From NCBI RefSeq assembly GCF_003234115.2, contig NZ_CP126251.1, positions 930,001-994,000 on the forward strand: a stretch of DNA of 64,000 bases. The letters run 5' to 3'. Positions 1 through 7,857 of this stretch are shown here, in pieces. The position numbers and the translations under genes were made by a program. The notes beneath the pieces were generated by a model. It worked only from the letters and a program-made list of their open reading frames with translations. It made no database searches and was not told the DNA's origin. The DNA is from Curtobacterium sp. MCPF17_002. Lineage in GTDB: Bacteria; Actinomycetota; Actinomycetes; Actinomycetales; Microbacteriaceae. How positions within the stretch are numbered: position 1 is the first letter of the stretch; every line of letters starts with the position of its first letter.

Positions 1-306
1 GATGCGCCCGGCGCCCTCCGGCGGAACATGCCCGATCCGATTCCGGTCGTTCTCATCGGACGGTTGGCCGTGGACTCCGAGTTCCAGGGCATGGGACTCG
101 GTGCGAGTCTGCTGCAGGATGCGCTCCTCAAGAGCATCGAGGCTTCACGGTTGGTCGGGGCCCGCGCGGTCATCGTCTACGCGCTCGACGACGATGCAGT
201 CGCGTTCTACGAGCGATACGGATTCTCACGGGTCCCCGAGACGGCGCGCTGCATGTACCTGCTGATCGCCGACGCCGAATCGACAATCGCATCCGCGGCG
301 CGCTGA
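1..306 (+). CDS. GNAT acetyltransferase, TacT-like toxin (5' truncated by window edge)
   Basis: The frame is open from the first base, so the N-terminus lies outside the window. The visible 101 residues hold the second half of a GNAT fold. The acetyl-CoA motif GRLAVDSEFQGMGLG is at about residues 20-34, and the C-terminal AVAFYERYGFSRVPE block follows. The PVVLIGRLAVD...GQGLG spacing and the YGF ending are typical of the TacT/AtaT toxin family, which acetylates aminoacyl-tRNA and is normally preceded by a DUF1778 antitoxin. Any antitoxin would lie upstream and cannot be seen, so the toxin role is inferred and an ordinary GNAT is possible. Confidence 0.75.
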   Translation, partial: DAPGALRRNMPDPIPVVLIGRLAVDSEFQGMGLGASLLQDALLKSIEASRLVGARAVIVYALDDDAVAFYERYGFSRVPETARCMYLLIADAESTIASAAR

Positions 307-395
307 CCCGGGGACCGCATCCGGGCCACGATGGGCTTCGAGCGACGCACCTGAGGCACTAGGTTGGCGCTGAGCCGCACAACGAGGAGGCCTCC

Positions 396-857
396 ATGTC
401 GTACGTCGTCGACTTCGAGAACGTGTCAACCGTGGGAGTCGAGTCCTCGCCCGTGACCGACGCGCTCGCAGGCCTCCGCGCGAACGAGGCGCGGTACTTC
501 ATGAACAAGTACGACCACGTCTTCACGACGCACCCGGCGGCGGACGTCCCGGACCTCGTCGACTACGTCGCCCGTGTGCTCGAGGACGAGCGCGGCATCG
601 TGATCAGCTCGCCGCCCCTCGAGGCGACCGAAGTGCTCGTCGACGGGGTCCGGTGGACGTACGTCTTCTACGAGTCCGGTCTCGCCATCAACGTGCTGTA
701 CACGCTCGATCCCGGTGGGAAGCGTGCTGTCGGCTTCAAGCTGTCGGACGGCATGGAAGTGCCGGATGAGCTCGGCGCCTTCAAGTTCGCGCGACAGAAG
801 TCGAAGCTCGCGGGGACGATCCGGGGCTCGTACTTCGTCGTCAAGGGCGAGTACTGA
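396..857 (+). CDS. Conserved hypothetical protein, 153 aa
   Basis: I do not recognise this protein. It starts at ATG 396 after a strong Shine-Dalgarno (GAGGAGG at 384-390). It is 153 residues, soluble and mixed alpha/beta by eye, with no signal peptide and no obvious metal-binding or nucleotide-binding motif. The middle (DERGIVISSPPLEATEVLVDG) and a basic C-terminal part (FKFARQKSKLAGTIRGSY) stand out. Codon use is GC-rich and fits the host. It lies between a TacT-like gene and a DUF2335-like gene, so it may belong to an accessory segment, but nothing in the sequence gives a function. Confidence 0.75.
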   Translation: MSYVVDFENVSTVGVESSPVTDALAGLRANEARYFMNKYDHVFTTHPAADVPDLVDYVARVLEDERGIVISSPPLEATEVLVDGVRWTYVFYESGLAINVLYTLDPGGKRAVGFKLSDGMEVPDELGAFKFARQKSKLAGTIRGSYFVVKGEY

Positions 858-908
858 CTCCCACTCGACCTACAACATGTTTGGCTCCGGTGCCGATGTC
901 CGTCAGGC

Positions 909-1451
909 TTGTCCGACGATCAAGACGGCGGGCAGGACATGGAGCACGACGATGACGACTATGACGAAGAACACGATGCACGGACTGTTCGTCGGACTCA
1001 CCGGGGACACGTCTCGTGCCCGAGCGATGCGCATCGTGCTGCAGGAGAAGCGCGCAACTGCCACGCAGACGAAGGCACGCCTCCAGGGCTCGATGTCAGC
1101 TCCGGGGACGTGCTCGCATTCGCCGCTGCGGACTTGTTCAGCGGGCCAGTAGCATCACCGCGCACCTTGGCTGAGTACGAGGAAGTCGTTCCGGGCTCTG
1201 CCCGACAGCTCATTGAATGTCACCTCCGAAGTGAAGGCGTTGCGGCTGACGCAATCGAACGACTCAGCAGGGCCGAGGCGACTTCGGTGTCGGTCGGAGC
1301 CATCGGGGCCCAGCTGCTCACGCTCAGCGCCTTGGCGGCCGGCCTGATCTTGATCGTCACGGGGCACGCCGGTATCGCGCTTGCCGTGATGTTCCCTGGC
1401 ATCTTGAGTGCCGGCTCGCAGATCATCAGCGCAGCTCGGCGAACCGGGTAG
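909..1451 (+). CDS. DUF2335-like two-helix membrane protein
   Basis: The C-terminal half matches the DUF2335 pattern as I know it: LAEYEEVVPGSARQLIE (about residues 88-104), followed by two hydrophobic helices with a GH turn (LLTLSALAAGLILIVTGHAG, then a VMFPGILSAGSQII-type segment). The family is a small predicted membrane protein, often found in phage-related or accessory regions; its role is unknown. The N-terminal 80 residues are acidic and histidine-rich with less biased codon use than the neighbours, so the true start may be later than the TTG used here (ATG 939 is an alternative). Topology is probably a cytoplasmic N-terminus with two membrane passes. Confidence 0.6.
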   Translation: MSDDQDGGQDMEHDDDDYDEEHDARTVRRTHRGHVSCPSDAHRAAGEARNCHADEGTPPGLDVSSGDVLAFAAADLFSGPVASPRTLAEYEEVVPGSARQLIECHLRSEGVAADAIERLSRAEATSVSVGAIGAQLLTLSALAAGLILIVTGHAGIALAVMFPGILSAGSQIISAARRTG

Positions 1452-1543
1452 CGGACGGAGGACTGCAACCGGTTCTGGCCGTTGCACGCACATGTTGAGT
1501 GCACGCGGAACCCACCGACCTAGCGTCGAGGGTGGGAGGCATC

Positions 1544-1984
1544 GTGAAGTACATCCACTACGACGGCACGGAGATCATGACCGGGGACGAGATCGCCGAC
1601 GCGCTCCTCGACTACGCGGCGATCCTCGGCGCGAACGGACGCACGGACACGGTGGCGATCCCCGCGGTGGCCGACGACGGCTCGGTGACGCGCACGACGG
1701 TCCTGATCGGCCCCGCGAGCGAACTCACGCTGAGCGCCGCTCCGGACGACGAGCTCGAGCCGGAGGACCACGTGTTCATCCGGCACCTGCGCGACGCGTC
1801 CGAGCGGGCGGGGGTGAAGCGGCCGGTCGACGCGGACGGCGGGTTCCGGTTCCGCGGCGCCGACGAGCCGGACAGGAGCGCCCGCGACCGCAATCCGCCC
1901 GGCGTCGACCAGGCCCCTGGCGTGGACCAGGTCCCCGGCGCGGACCGGGGCTCTAACGTCGACCAGGTCACCGACCTGTCCTGA
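1544..1984 (+). CDS. Hypothetical protein with 3'-terminal VDQ repeats
   Basis: Start GTG 1544 is chosen because GGGAGG lies six bases before it; the frame is open further upstream without a better site. The 146-residue product begins KYIHYDGTEIMTGDEIADALLDYA, followed by a predicted small alpha/beta domain to about residue 85. An acidic, disordered tail ends in four 18-bp tandem repeats encoding VDQAPG-type units. No family is recognised. The opening resembles small Microbacteriaceae proteins of unknown function. It converges on the SSB-like gene across a shared hairpin. Confidence 0.65.
   Translation: MKYIHYDGTEIMTGDEIADALLDYAAILGANGRTDTVAIPAVADDGSVTRTTVLIGPASELTLSAAPDDELEPEDHVFIRHLRDASERAGVKRPVDADGGFRFRGADEPDRSARDRNPPGVDQAPGVDQVPGADRGSNVDQVTDLS
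1904..1975 (+). repeat. 18-bp tandem repeat x4 inside the 3' end of a gene
   Basis: Four consecutive 18-bp units begin GTCGACCAGG, GTGGACCAGG, GCGGACCGGG and GTCGACCAGG. They encode VDQAPG, VDQVPG, ADRGSN and VDQVTD just before the stop codon. It is one of several short tandem repeats at gene ends in this window. Confidence 0.8.
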
Positions 1985-1988
1985 GACG

Positions 1989-2023
1989 ACGGAAGCCGCC
2001 GAGCACTGCTCGACGGCTTCCGT
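1989..2023. terminator. Bidirectional hairpin between convergent genes
   Basis: ACGGAAGCCG pairs perfectly with CGGCTTCCGT, and an inner CGAGCA/TGCTCG pair extends the stem. It lies in the 56-bp gap between two convergent genes, so it probably ends transcription from both sides. There is no long U tract, as is usual in high-GC actinobacteria. Confidence 0.7.
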
Positions 2024-2040
2024 TCTGTGGTGCCTGGGGT

Positions 2041-2328
2041 TCAGGCGGCGAGGGCCAGTTCGCCCGCGCGGACGCTCTGCGCCTGCACGAGCGTGCGGCT
2101 CGCCTCACCGCGCCACGAGCGGCCCGGCACGGTCCAGCCGGCCTCGCCGTCGATGTCCACGCGGGCACCGCGGCTGATGAAGAGACCGAGGTCGTCGGCC
2201 GGGATGCGGACGAGGTACTCGCGCTGCGAGTGCTCGTCGCGCACACCGAACTCGGCGATGCGGTCGGGGGAGACTGTCGGCGCCGCGAGGGCGGTGCCGA
2301 TGATGGTGATTCGTTCGTTGCTGGTCAT
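2041..2328 (-). CDS. Small SSB-like OB-fold protein, 95 aa
   Basis: The 95-residue product (MTSNERITIIGTALAAP...) follows the pattern of short actinobacterial single-strand DNA-binding relatives: an opening ITIIGTALAAP strand, a central LVRIPADDLGLFISRGARVDID stretch resembling the OB-fold barrel with the usual 'KGxxV' position, then a GWTVPG turn. The acidic C-terminal tip of canonical SSB is absent (it ends LALAA), so it is probably an accessory nucleic-acid-binding protein rather than the replicative SSB. Start ATG 2328 is preferred because AGGAAG lies 11 bases upstream; an in-frame ATG at 2352 lacks a site. Confidence 0.6.
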   Translation of the reverse strand: MTSNERITIIGTALAAPTVSPDRIAEFGVRDEHSQREYLVRIPADDLGLFISRGARVDIDGEAGWTVPGRSWRGEASRTLVQAQSVRAGELALAA

Positions 2329-2594
2329 GGTGTTGCGGTACTTCCTGGTCATTCGGCGCCAGGGCGGCTCGGTGTCGGCGGACGGCTGAGTCCGGCGCGA
2401 CGCATCGAGTGCGGGGCGCGCACGTCGAGTTTCAACGTGCAGCTCGTCCGTTCGGATCGAGCGGGGGTCTCGCGGGAATGCGACTCGGGTGAGTCGGCTT
2501 CGAGACGGGGTCGGTGTGCGCGAGTCAGATGGGTTCGCTGCAATGCACCAACAAGACACACTACACGGACAAGCAGCAGAAGTCCAGGCCGACC

Positions 2595-3206
2595 TCAGAC
2601 GCGCAGGAAGTCGGCCCAGCGTGCGCCACCCGCGGCGACGTTCCCGGAGCCGTCGAGCCGTGCTGCGGACGACGCGGGCTTCCGGCCGGCCTGCTCGTGG
2701 ATGAGCCCGTCGAACGTCGCCGAGAAGTCGAGGCGGGGAACAACAGCGGTGACGGCACGCAGGTCCGTCGCCTCCCAGTGGTCGAACCCGACACCGGAGA
2801 CGTCGAGTGACGTCGCCACTTCGAGCAGGTGACCCTCGGCGTCGAGTGCGGGGTCGACGGACCGCCACATGTGCCGCTCGATGACCTCGCCGACGCGTCG
2901 CGCGCGGTCGGCGTCCCAGCCAGCTCCGCGTGCGAACACCGCGCCGACGGCGCCACCGGCGTCCTCGAACGCCACGGTGTGGGCGTCGAACGAGGGCGTC
3001 ACCCCGAGGTCGTGCAGCATCGTCGCGACGAACAGCAGCTCACGGTCCGGCTCGAGCCCGACCGACGGGGCGAGCAGCGACGCCCACGCCCACGATCGCA
3101 GGCAGTGGTTGACGAGCGCCGGCGACGACCACTCGCGCACGACGTCCAGCGCCCGTGCGGCCACGGGAGAGGGCGGGGCGAGCAGCGCGTCGACGTCCAG
3201 ACTCAT
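2595..3206 (-). CDS. HD-domain hydrolase (cyanamide-hydratase-like)
   Basis: The 203-residue product has HD-superfamily metal motifs: NHCLRSWAW at about residues 33-41, the HD pair in ATMLHDLGVTPSF at about 61-73, and a third histidine in VIERHMW at about 109. The 'NHxxRS' opening with 'HDLG' is typical of the cyanamide hydratase-like branch, usually metal-dependent hydrolases of small organic substrates; the real substrate is unknown. Start ATG 3206 leaves a TACTGT hexamer exactly six bases upstream, consistent with leaderless transcription. Convergent partners are absent; the gene lies downstream of an isocitrate-lyase-like gene on the same strand, separated by a perfect palindrome. Confidence 0.8.
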   Translation of the reverse strand: MSLDVDALLAPPSPVAARALDVVREWSSPALVNHCLRSWAWASLLAPSVGLEPDRELLFVATMLHDLGVTPSFDAHTVAFEDAGGAVGAVFARGAGWDADRARRVGEVIERHMWRSVDPALDAEGHLLEVATSLDVSGVGFDHWEATDLRAVTAVVPRLDFSATFDGLIHEQAGRKPASSAARLDGSGNVAAGGARWADFLRV

Positions 3207-3265
3207 GGCACGACAGTAGCGGGCCGCCGCCCTGCAAACGGCACACGTTGGTAGGGCAGTCAGCA

Positions 3266-3313
3266 GACGGCCTGGAGGCGCGGTGCCAGCTGGCACCGCG
3301 CCTCCAGGCCGTC
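3266..3313. repeat. Perfect 48-bp palindrome (dispersed element, likely terminator)
   Basis: Both halves are exact complements. The left half reads GACGGC then CTGGAGGCGCGGTGCCAG, and the right half mirrors it around a CAGCTG centre. It lies just past the stop of the isocitrate-lyase-like gene and before the HD gene, a terminator position. The same core recurs near 24174, 35588 and 42659 and as half sites elsewhere. Confidence 0.85.
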
Positions 3314-3320
3314 CGGTGGT

Positions 3321-4097
3321 TCAGTTGAGGGTCGGGGTGTCCTCCGGCACGACGCCACCGCCGTACAGGTCGGTCGCCAGGTCGCGGAGCGCCCGCAGCG
3401 CGACGCGCTGCGTCAGCGGACCGTACGAGATCCGGGCGACGCCGAGGGCCTCGTACTCGGCGGCGGGCAGTGCACCCGGCAGGCCGATCACCGACAGCTT
3501 GCCGCGGCCGAGCCCGTCGACGAGTCGTTCGACCACGGAGCGTTCGATCGCGCCCGGCACGAAGACGAGCGCCGCGCCCTCGTCGAGGAACGCCTTGCCG
3601 CGTGCGATGGCGTCAGCGATGCTCTCGTCGATCGGACGGTCGCCGCCGCGGGCGATCGCGTCGGTGCGGGCGTTCAGCTGGAAGTCGATGCCCTCGGCCT
3701 GCGCGGCTGCGGTGATGGCGGCGACACGGGCGACTGCCTCGTCGAAGGGGCGGAGGCGGTCCTCGACGTTCGCGCCGACGATCCCGGAGCCGATCGCACG
3801 GCGGATCGTCTCCGCCGGGTCCTCGTAGCCGTCGTCGAGGTCGGCGGTGACGGGCAGGTCGGTGGCCGCTGCGACCGTGGTGGCGCCGGCGAGGGCGAGG
3901 TCGAGCGGCATCCCGCCGTCCGCGTACCCGTGCGAGGCGGCGATCGAGTGCCCCGCGGTCGCGATCGCCTTCGTGTCGGGCAGGTCGCTGACGACCTTCG
4001 CGCTGATCGCGTCCCAGACGTTCACGACCCGGAGGATCGCGGGTGCTTCGTGCAGCTGCTTGAGGATGGAGGCCTTGTCGGCGGTGCTCGTGCTCAT
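3321..4097 (-). CDS. Isocitrate lyase / PEP mutase superfamily enzyme
   Basis: The 258-residue protein has the TIM-barrel signature of the ICL/PEPM superfamily: VVNVWDAISAKVV at the N-terminus, TADLDDGYED (metal-binding acidic residues, about 80-89), VGANVEDRL (about 104) and FQLNARTDAIARG (about 137). These enzymes make or break C-C or C-P bonds next to a carboxylate. The family includes methylisocitrate lyases, oxaloacetate decarboxylases and carboxyphosphonoenolpyruvate mutases. The classical KKCGH lyase loop is not seen, so I would not call it glyoxylate-cycle isocitrate lyase. Start ATG 4097 has TACTGT seven bases upstream, suggesting a leaderless mRNA. Confidence 0.85.
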   Translation of the reverse strand: MSTSTADKASILKQLHEAPAILRVVNVWDAISAKVVSDLPDTKAIATAGHSIAASHGYADGGMPLDLALAGATTVAAATDLPVTADLDDGYEDPAETIRRAIGSGIVGANVEDRLRPFDEAVARVAAITAAAQAEGIDFQLNARTDAIARGGDRPIDESIADAIARGKAFLDEGAALVFVPGAIERSVVERLVDGLGRGKLSVIGLPGALPAAEYEALGVARISYGPLTQRVALRALRDLATDLYGGGVVPEDTPTLN

Positions 4098-4197
4098 GGA
4101 GCCGACAGTAGGCCGACGGGTCGGCCCCCGGCCGCCATGCGACCCGCAGACGACGCGAGATGACGGCCGGACTCGCGCCGCGCCTCCAGTCGGATGC

Positions 4198-5397
4198 ATG
4201 CTGGGACGCATGGCGAGCGACGAGGAGGACCCGGTCGGCACGCTCCGCGGGGTCCGGACGAGCATCAAGTGGACGCGGTACGCGCCCGACGTGCTGCCCC
4301 TGTTCGTCGCCGAGATGGACCACGACGTCGCCCCGGAGATCCGGCAGGCGCTCATCGAGCGGGTGCAGCAGTCGGACCTCGGGTACCTCGACGGCCCCGG
4401 CCCGCTCGCCCCGGCCTTCGCCGCGTTCGCGCTCGAGCGGTGGGGGTGGGAGATCGACCCGTCCCGGATCCACCTCGCCACCGACGTCAGCGTCGGCATC
4501 GTGGAGTCACTCCGGCTCGCGCTGCCCGACGGCGGCCGCGTGGCGATCACGCCGCCGGTGTACCCGCCGTTCTTCGAACTGGTCGAAGAAGCCCGATGTC
4601 AGGTCGAGGAGGTGCCCCTGCTCGAACAGTGGGGCGTGTACCGGCTCGACCTCGAGGCCCTCGAGCGCGCCTTCGCGAGCGGCGTCGGGGTCTTCCTCCT
4701 CTGCAACCCGCACAACCCCGTCGGCCTCGTGCACGACCGCGCCGACCTGCAGGCGCTCGCCGAACTGGCCGCCCGGTACGACGTCCTCGTCATCAGCGAC
4801 GAGATCCACGCACCCCTGACCCACCCGGGCGTCGCGTTCACCCCCTTCGCGGCGATCGCCGAGCCGGTGGGCGCGCGCAGCGTGTGCGTGACGAGTGCCA
4901 GCAAGGGGTGGAACCTGGCGGGCGTGAAGTGCTCGATCATCGTCGCCGGTGACCCCCGCACGGCCGCGCTCCTCGACACCCTGTGGGAAGAGGTCGCGTG
5001 CCGCACGAGCATCCTCGGCCTGCACGCGAACCTGGCCGCCTTCACCGTCGGCACCCAGTGGCTCGACGACGTGGTCGCCCGGATCGTGGCGAACGAGCGG
5101 TTGCTCGCGAAGCTCCTCGCGGAGCACCTGCCCGGCGTCGTGTACACCCGTCCCCGCGCCGGCTACCTGGCCTGGCTCGACTTCCGTGGCATCGGCCTCG
5201 GCGACGACCCGGCGGTGCCCCTCCGGGAGCACGCGTACGTCGCGCTGAACTCCGGGCTCGGCTTCGGTTCGCAGGGTCGCGGGTTCGCCCGGCTCAACCT
5301 GGCGTGCTCACCGGACACGCTGCGCGAGGCGGTGCTGCGGATCGCAGCGGCGTACCCGTCGAGTGCGCAGGAGGGGTTGGTCTGGCACGTCGCGTGA
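4198..5397 (+). CDS. MalY/PatB-type PLP aminotransferase (probable cystathionine beta-lyase)
   Basis: The 399-residue fold-type I PLP enzyme carries VAEMDHDVAPEIRQAL near residue 40 (the MalY 'W/F-V-A-D/E-M-D' signature), FLLCNPHNPVG (about 175), VISDEIHAPL (about 200) and the Schiff-base lysine in SVCVTSASKGWNLAG (about 240). This matches C-S beta-lyases that cleave cystathionine to homocysteine, pyruvate and ammonia, some of which also act as regulators (MalY). The sulfur-lyase role is inferred from family. ATG 4198 is used; ATG 4210 is equally plausible, with a CATGCT hexamer seven bases before it. A dispersed-repeat half site (CGCGCCTCCAG) lies immediately upstream. Confidence 0.85.
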   Translation: MLGRMASDEEDPVGTLRGVRTSIKWTRYAPDVLPLFVAEMDHDVAPEIRQALIERVQQSDLGYLDGPGPLAPAFAAFALERWGWEIDPSRIHLATDVSVGIVESLRLALPDGGRVAITPPVYPPFFELVEEARCQVEEVPLLEQWGVYRLDLEALERAFASGVGVFLLCNPHNPVGLVHDRADLQALAELAARYDVLVISDEIHAPLTHPGVAFTPFAAIAEPVGARSVCVTSASKGWNLAGVKCSIIVAGDPRTAALLDTLWEEVACRTSILGLHANLAAFTVGTQWLDDVVARIVANERLLAKLLAEHLPGVVYTRPRAGYLAWLDFRGIGLGDDPAVPLREHAYVALNSGLGFGSQGRGFARLNLACSPDTLREAVLRIAAAYPSSAQEGLVWHVA

Positions 5398-5414
5398 GCG
5401 ACGGGGCGCTCGTG

Positions 5415-5615
5415 TCAGGCGATGTACTGGTTGCGGCCGACGACCCGGATGGAGATGTCGACCTCGCCCACCGGCACGTCCTCGGTCAGGGCGATCCATT
5501 CTCGGGCGACGAACCCGACGGACGGCCACCTGGTGACCTCGGTCACCAGGAACCCGTCGATGAACACCTGCCACGCGCCGCGCTCGCGGACGGCCTGCAC
5601 CTCGTGTGTCGCCAT
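5415..5615 (-). CDS. Small conserved protein, 66 aa, faintly HicB-like
   Basis: The 66-residue product has the plan of a partial RNase-H-like HicB fold: RERGAWQVFIDGFLVTEV, then VAREWIALTEDVPVGEVDISIRV. No HicA toxin or DNA-binding tail is present, so a toxin-antitoxin role is not supported. Start ATG 5615 has TACGCT exactly six bases upstream, which supports this short frame as a real leaderless gene. The gene converges on the aminotransferase, with 17 bases between the stops. Confidence 0.65.
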   Translation of the reverse strand: MATHEVQAVRERGAWQVFIDGFLVTEVTRWPSVGFVAREWIALTEDVPVGEVDISIRVVGRNQYIA

Positions 5616-5632
5616 GGCGCGAGCGTACCGGT

Positions 5633-6088
5633 TCAGCCGACGCGCTTCGCGTAGTACCGGACGGTGGGGACCTCGCCGGACGGCTTGCACCAGTCCGCGG
5701 GTCCGCGCCCGGTCATGCACCAGCCGCGGCGTTCGTAGAGACGCCAGGCGTCGGGCGTCTCCTCGGTGACGTCGAGGCGCATGTGGGTGCCGGGCGCTGC
5801 GTCCTCGGCGGCGGCGAGCAGTGCGTCGGCGACGCCCTTGCCTCGGTGTGCCGGGTCGACGAAGAGTCGGGTGAGCTCGGCCATCCGTCCGGGAGCGGGG
5901 ACGGCGACGGCGACGTGGCCGACGACCTGGTCGTCGTCGATCGCGACCCAGGCGCCGAGGAGCCCGTCGGGGGAGATCCACTCGCGCGGAGCATCGGGCC
6001 ACCCCGCCGGGTAGCCGGTGCCGTGGACGCGCCAGAGCACCTCGACCAGGGGGTCGAGGTCGGTCTCGGCTCGCTCGTGGATCCGCAT
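5633..6088 (-). CDS. GNAT family N-acetyltransferase
   Basis: The 151-residue GNAT domain has the acetyl-CoA pyrophosphate loop ELTRLFVDPAHRGKGVADALL (motif A, about residues 71-91, Q/RxxGxG/A form) and WRLYERRGW (motif B, about 115). The N-terminus (DLDPLVEVLWRVHGTGYPAGWP) fits acetyltransferases that modify small amines or protein N-termini, but the substrate cannot be told. TAGCGT lies eight bases before ATG 6088, so a very short or absent leader is likely. It is followed by the 66-aa gene and preceded by another GNAT gene on the same strand. Confidence 0.85.
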   Translation of the reverse strand: MRIHERAETDLDPLVEVLWRVHGTGYPAGWPDAPREWISPDGLLGAWVAIDDDQVVGHVAVAVPAPGRMAELTRLFVDPAHRGKGVADALLAAAEDAAPGTHMRLDVTEETPDAWRLYERRGWCMTGRGPADWCKPSGEVPTVRYYAKRVG

Positions 6089-6123
6089 CTCGTCGGACGC
6101 TATCGGACGGCGAGCCCCGATGG

Positions 6124-6630
6124 TCAGTGTTCGACGAGATCCAGCGCCATGTGCACGTCGGCGCGGACGTACGGGCTCGGCGCGACCTCGTCGTGGCCGA
6201 GGTGCCGGAAGCCGAACGCCTCGTACAGGTGCACGGCACTGCGCAGCTGCGCGTTGCTCTCGAGCACGACCCGGTGCGCGCCGAGTGCCCGCGCGCGGTC
6301 GAGCGCCGTCGCGATGAGCAACCGACCGGTGCCGTGGCCCTGGTGGTCGGGGGAGACGGCCATCTTCACGAGCTCGAACACGCCGGGGGCGACGGGCGCG
6401 ATCCCGATGCAGCCGATGACCGGGCCGTCCTCGCCGAGGCGGGCGACGAAGGCGGCGCCACCGGGTTCGACGATCTGGCCGAGCGGGTCGCCGAGGAGCT
6501 TGCGGTCCTCGTCCTCGAGGGTGAAGAACCGGCCGATCCAGTCCTCGTTGAGGATCCGGAACGCGTCGGCGTCGGCAGCGGTGGCGAGGTCGTCGATGGT
6601 GAGCGCGTCGGAGGTCGTGGCGTCGGGCAT
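6124..6630 (-). CDS. GNAT family N-acetyltransferase, divergent from a LysR gene
   Basis: The 168-residue product is a full GNAT: KMAVSPDHQGHGTGRLLIATAL (motif A, about residues 88-109), VVLESNAQLRSAVHLYEAFGFRHLG (motif B). The N-terminal region (AFRILNEDWIGRFFTLEDEDRKLLGDP) resembles GNATs often annotated as PhnO-like or small-molecule acetyltransferases. The gene is divergent from a LysR regulator with a 68-bp shared promoter region, the usual arrangement of a LysR-controlled target. That control is inferred, not shown. Confidence 0.85.
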   Translation of the reverse strand: MPDATTSDALTIDDLATAADADAFRILNEDWIGRFFTLEDEDRKLLGDPLGQIVEPGGAAFVARLGEDGPVIGCIGIAPVAPGVFELVKMAVSPDHQGHGTGRLLIATALDRARALGAHRVVLESNAQLRSAVHLYEAFGFRHLGHDEVAPSPYVRADVHMALDLVEH

Positions 6631-6698
6631 GGTCCCATCCTCGGTGCCCGTCCGTGCTCCGTCCAATACTCGTTCGCGCCGATCGATACGCTGCGTGC

Positions 6699-7586
6699 AT
6701 GGATCGCGAACCCGAGGTCGACCTGCGGCAGCTCCGAGCGTTCCTCGCCGTCGCCGACGAGCTGCACTTCGGCCGTGCCGCGGCGACCCTGCGCATCGCC
6801 CAGCCGGCGCTGTCCCAGCAGATCCGCCGGACCGAACGCGAGCTCGGCGTCGACCTGTTCGTCCGGACGAGCCGGAGCGTCGCGCTGACACCGGCCGGCC
6901 GAGTGCTGCAGGGGCGCGCACGGTCGTTGCTGCAGCAGGCTCGCCGGGACCTCGACGAGGCCGTCCGGGTCGGTCGGGGCGAGGTCGGTCGGCTCGACGT
7001 GGGGTTCGTCGTGTCGGCGCTGCCCCTCGGTCCGATCGAGCGTGTGCAAGTCTTCCGGGAGCGCTACCCGCTCGTCCGCGTCGAACTCACCGAGGGGTAC
7101 TCGTCACAGCTGCTCGCCCGCATCGTCCGCGGTGAGCTGGACCTCGCGATCGTCCGGGACCCCGATCCGGACCCGGCCGTGCGGCTCCTGCCGTTCCGGA
7201 GCGAGCGGTTCGTCGCCGCGGTCCCGCGCGGACACCGGCTCGCCGGCCGCGCGTCGATCCGCGGCGAGGAACTGCTCGACGACCCGTTCGTGTTCTTCCC
7301 GCCCGAGGCCGGTGCTCTCGCCACGGAGCGGAACCTCGCGCCCGTGGTCGCGGGCGGCCGGCACCCCGTCGTCGTGCAGGAGGCGACGACCTGGGCGACC
7401 GTGCTCCACCTCGTCGGCGCGGGTCTCGGCGTGACCGTGGCACCGGAGAGCGCGACGCTCGCTGCTCCCGACACGGTGGTGCTCCTGCCGCTCGACGGCG
7501 ACGACCACCGGAGCGAACTCGCCTGGGCGTCGCGCACCGGGGACGACCGCGAGATCCTGCGGAACTTCGTCGCCGCGACGGAGTGA
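6699..7586 (+). CDS. LysR family transcriptional regulator
   Basis: The 295-residue LTTR has the N-terminal winged helix (RQLRAFLAVADELHFGRAA, SQQIRRTERELGVDLFVRTSR, residues 8-60) and a periplasmic-binding-like effector domain (GRLDVGFVV from about 93, DLAIVRDP, FVAAVPRGHRLA). Start ATG 6699 has TACGCT exactly six bases before it, so the mRNA is probably leaderless. It is divergent from a GNAT gene that it may regulate; LysR proteins normally bind the shared intergenic region and repress themselves. The ligand is unknown. Confidence 0.9.
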   Translation: MDREPEVDLRQLRAFLAVADELHFGRAAATLRIAQPALSQQIRRTERELGVDLFVRTSRSVALTPAGRVLQGRARSLLQQARRDLDEAVRVGRGEVGRLDVGFVVSALPLGPIERVQVFRERYPLVRVELTEGYSSQLLARIVRGELDLAIVRDPDPDPAVRLLPFRSERFVAAVPRGHRLAGRASIRGEELLDDPFVFFPPEAGALATERNLAPVVAGGRHPVVVQEATTWATVLHLVGAGLGVTVAPESATLAAPDTVVLLPLDGDDHRSELAWASRTGDDREILRNFVAATE

Positions 7587-7602
7587 TCCGCGTCGACCGG
7601 AC

Positions 7603-7857
7603 TCAGCCCAGCGGCAGCACCGGTGCGCGCTGGTCGCCGAGTTCGTCCACCCGCCAGGGCCGCGAGCCCCGCAGGGTCAGACCGAGCTGCGCGATCACGA
7701 ACCCCACGTGCGGTTCGACGTCCGGGTCCCACGGCCCCTCGACCCCGAGGCCGAACGCGCCGAGCTCGTCGTCGGCCTCGTCGCGCAGGGTCAGGCGCCA
7801 GCGGCCGTCACCGAGTTCCTCGACGACCGCCCACCGTGCACTGCTGAACCGGCTCAC
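7603..7857 (-). CDS. Small hypothetical protein, 84 aa, coupled to FBP-domain gene
   Basis: The 84-residue product starts at GTG 7857. The start overlaps the stop of the upstream gene by four bases (GTGA), so translation is likely coupled. The sequence is a compact beta-rich protein (RWAVVEELGDGRWRLTLRDE, then HVGFVIAQLGLTLRGSRPWRVDEL) without known motifs. I do not recognise the family. Its role is presumably linked to the FBP-domain protein encoded just before it. Confidence 0.65.
   Translation of the reverse strand: MSRFSSARWAVVEELGDGRWRLTLRDEADDELGAFGLGVEGPWDPDVEPHVGFVIAQLGLTLRGSRPWRVDELGDQRAPVLPLG

Noticed and set aside
3321-4097. Glyoxylate-cycle isocitrate lyase (aceA)
   Set aside because: Too short (258 aa) and lacks the KKCGH loop.
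5415-5615. HicAB toxin-antitoxin locus
   Set aside because: No HicA-like gene is next to it and the HicB resemblance is weak.
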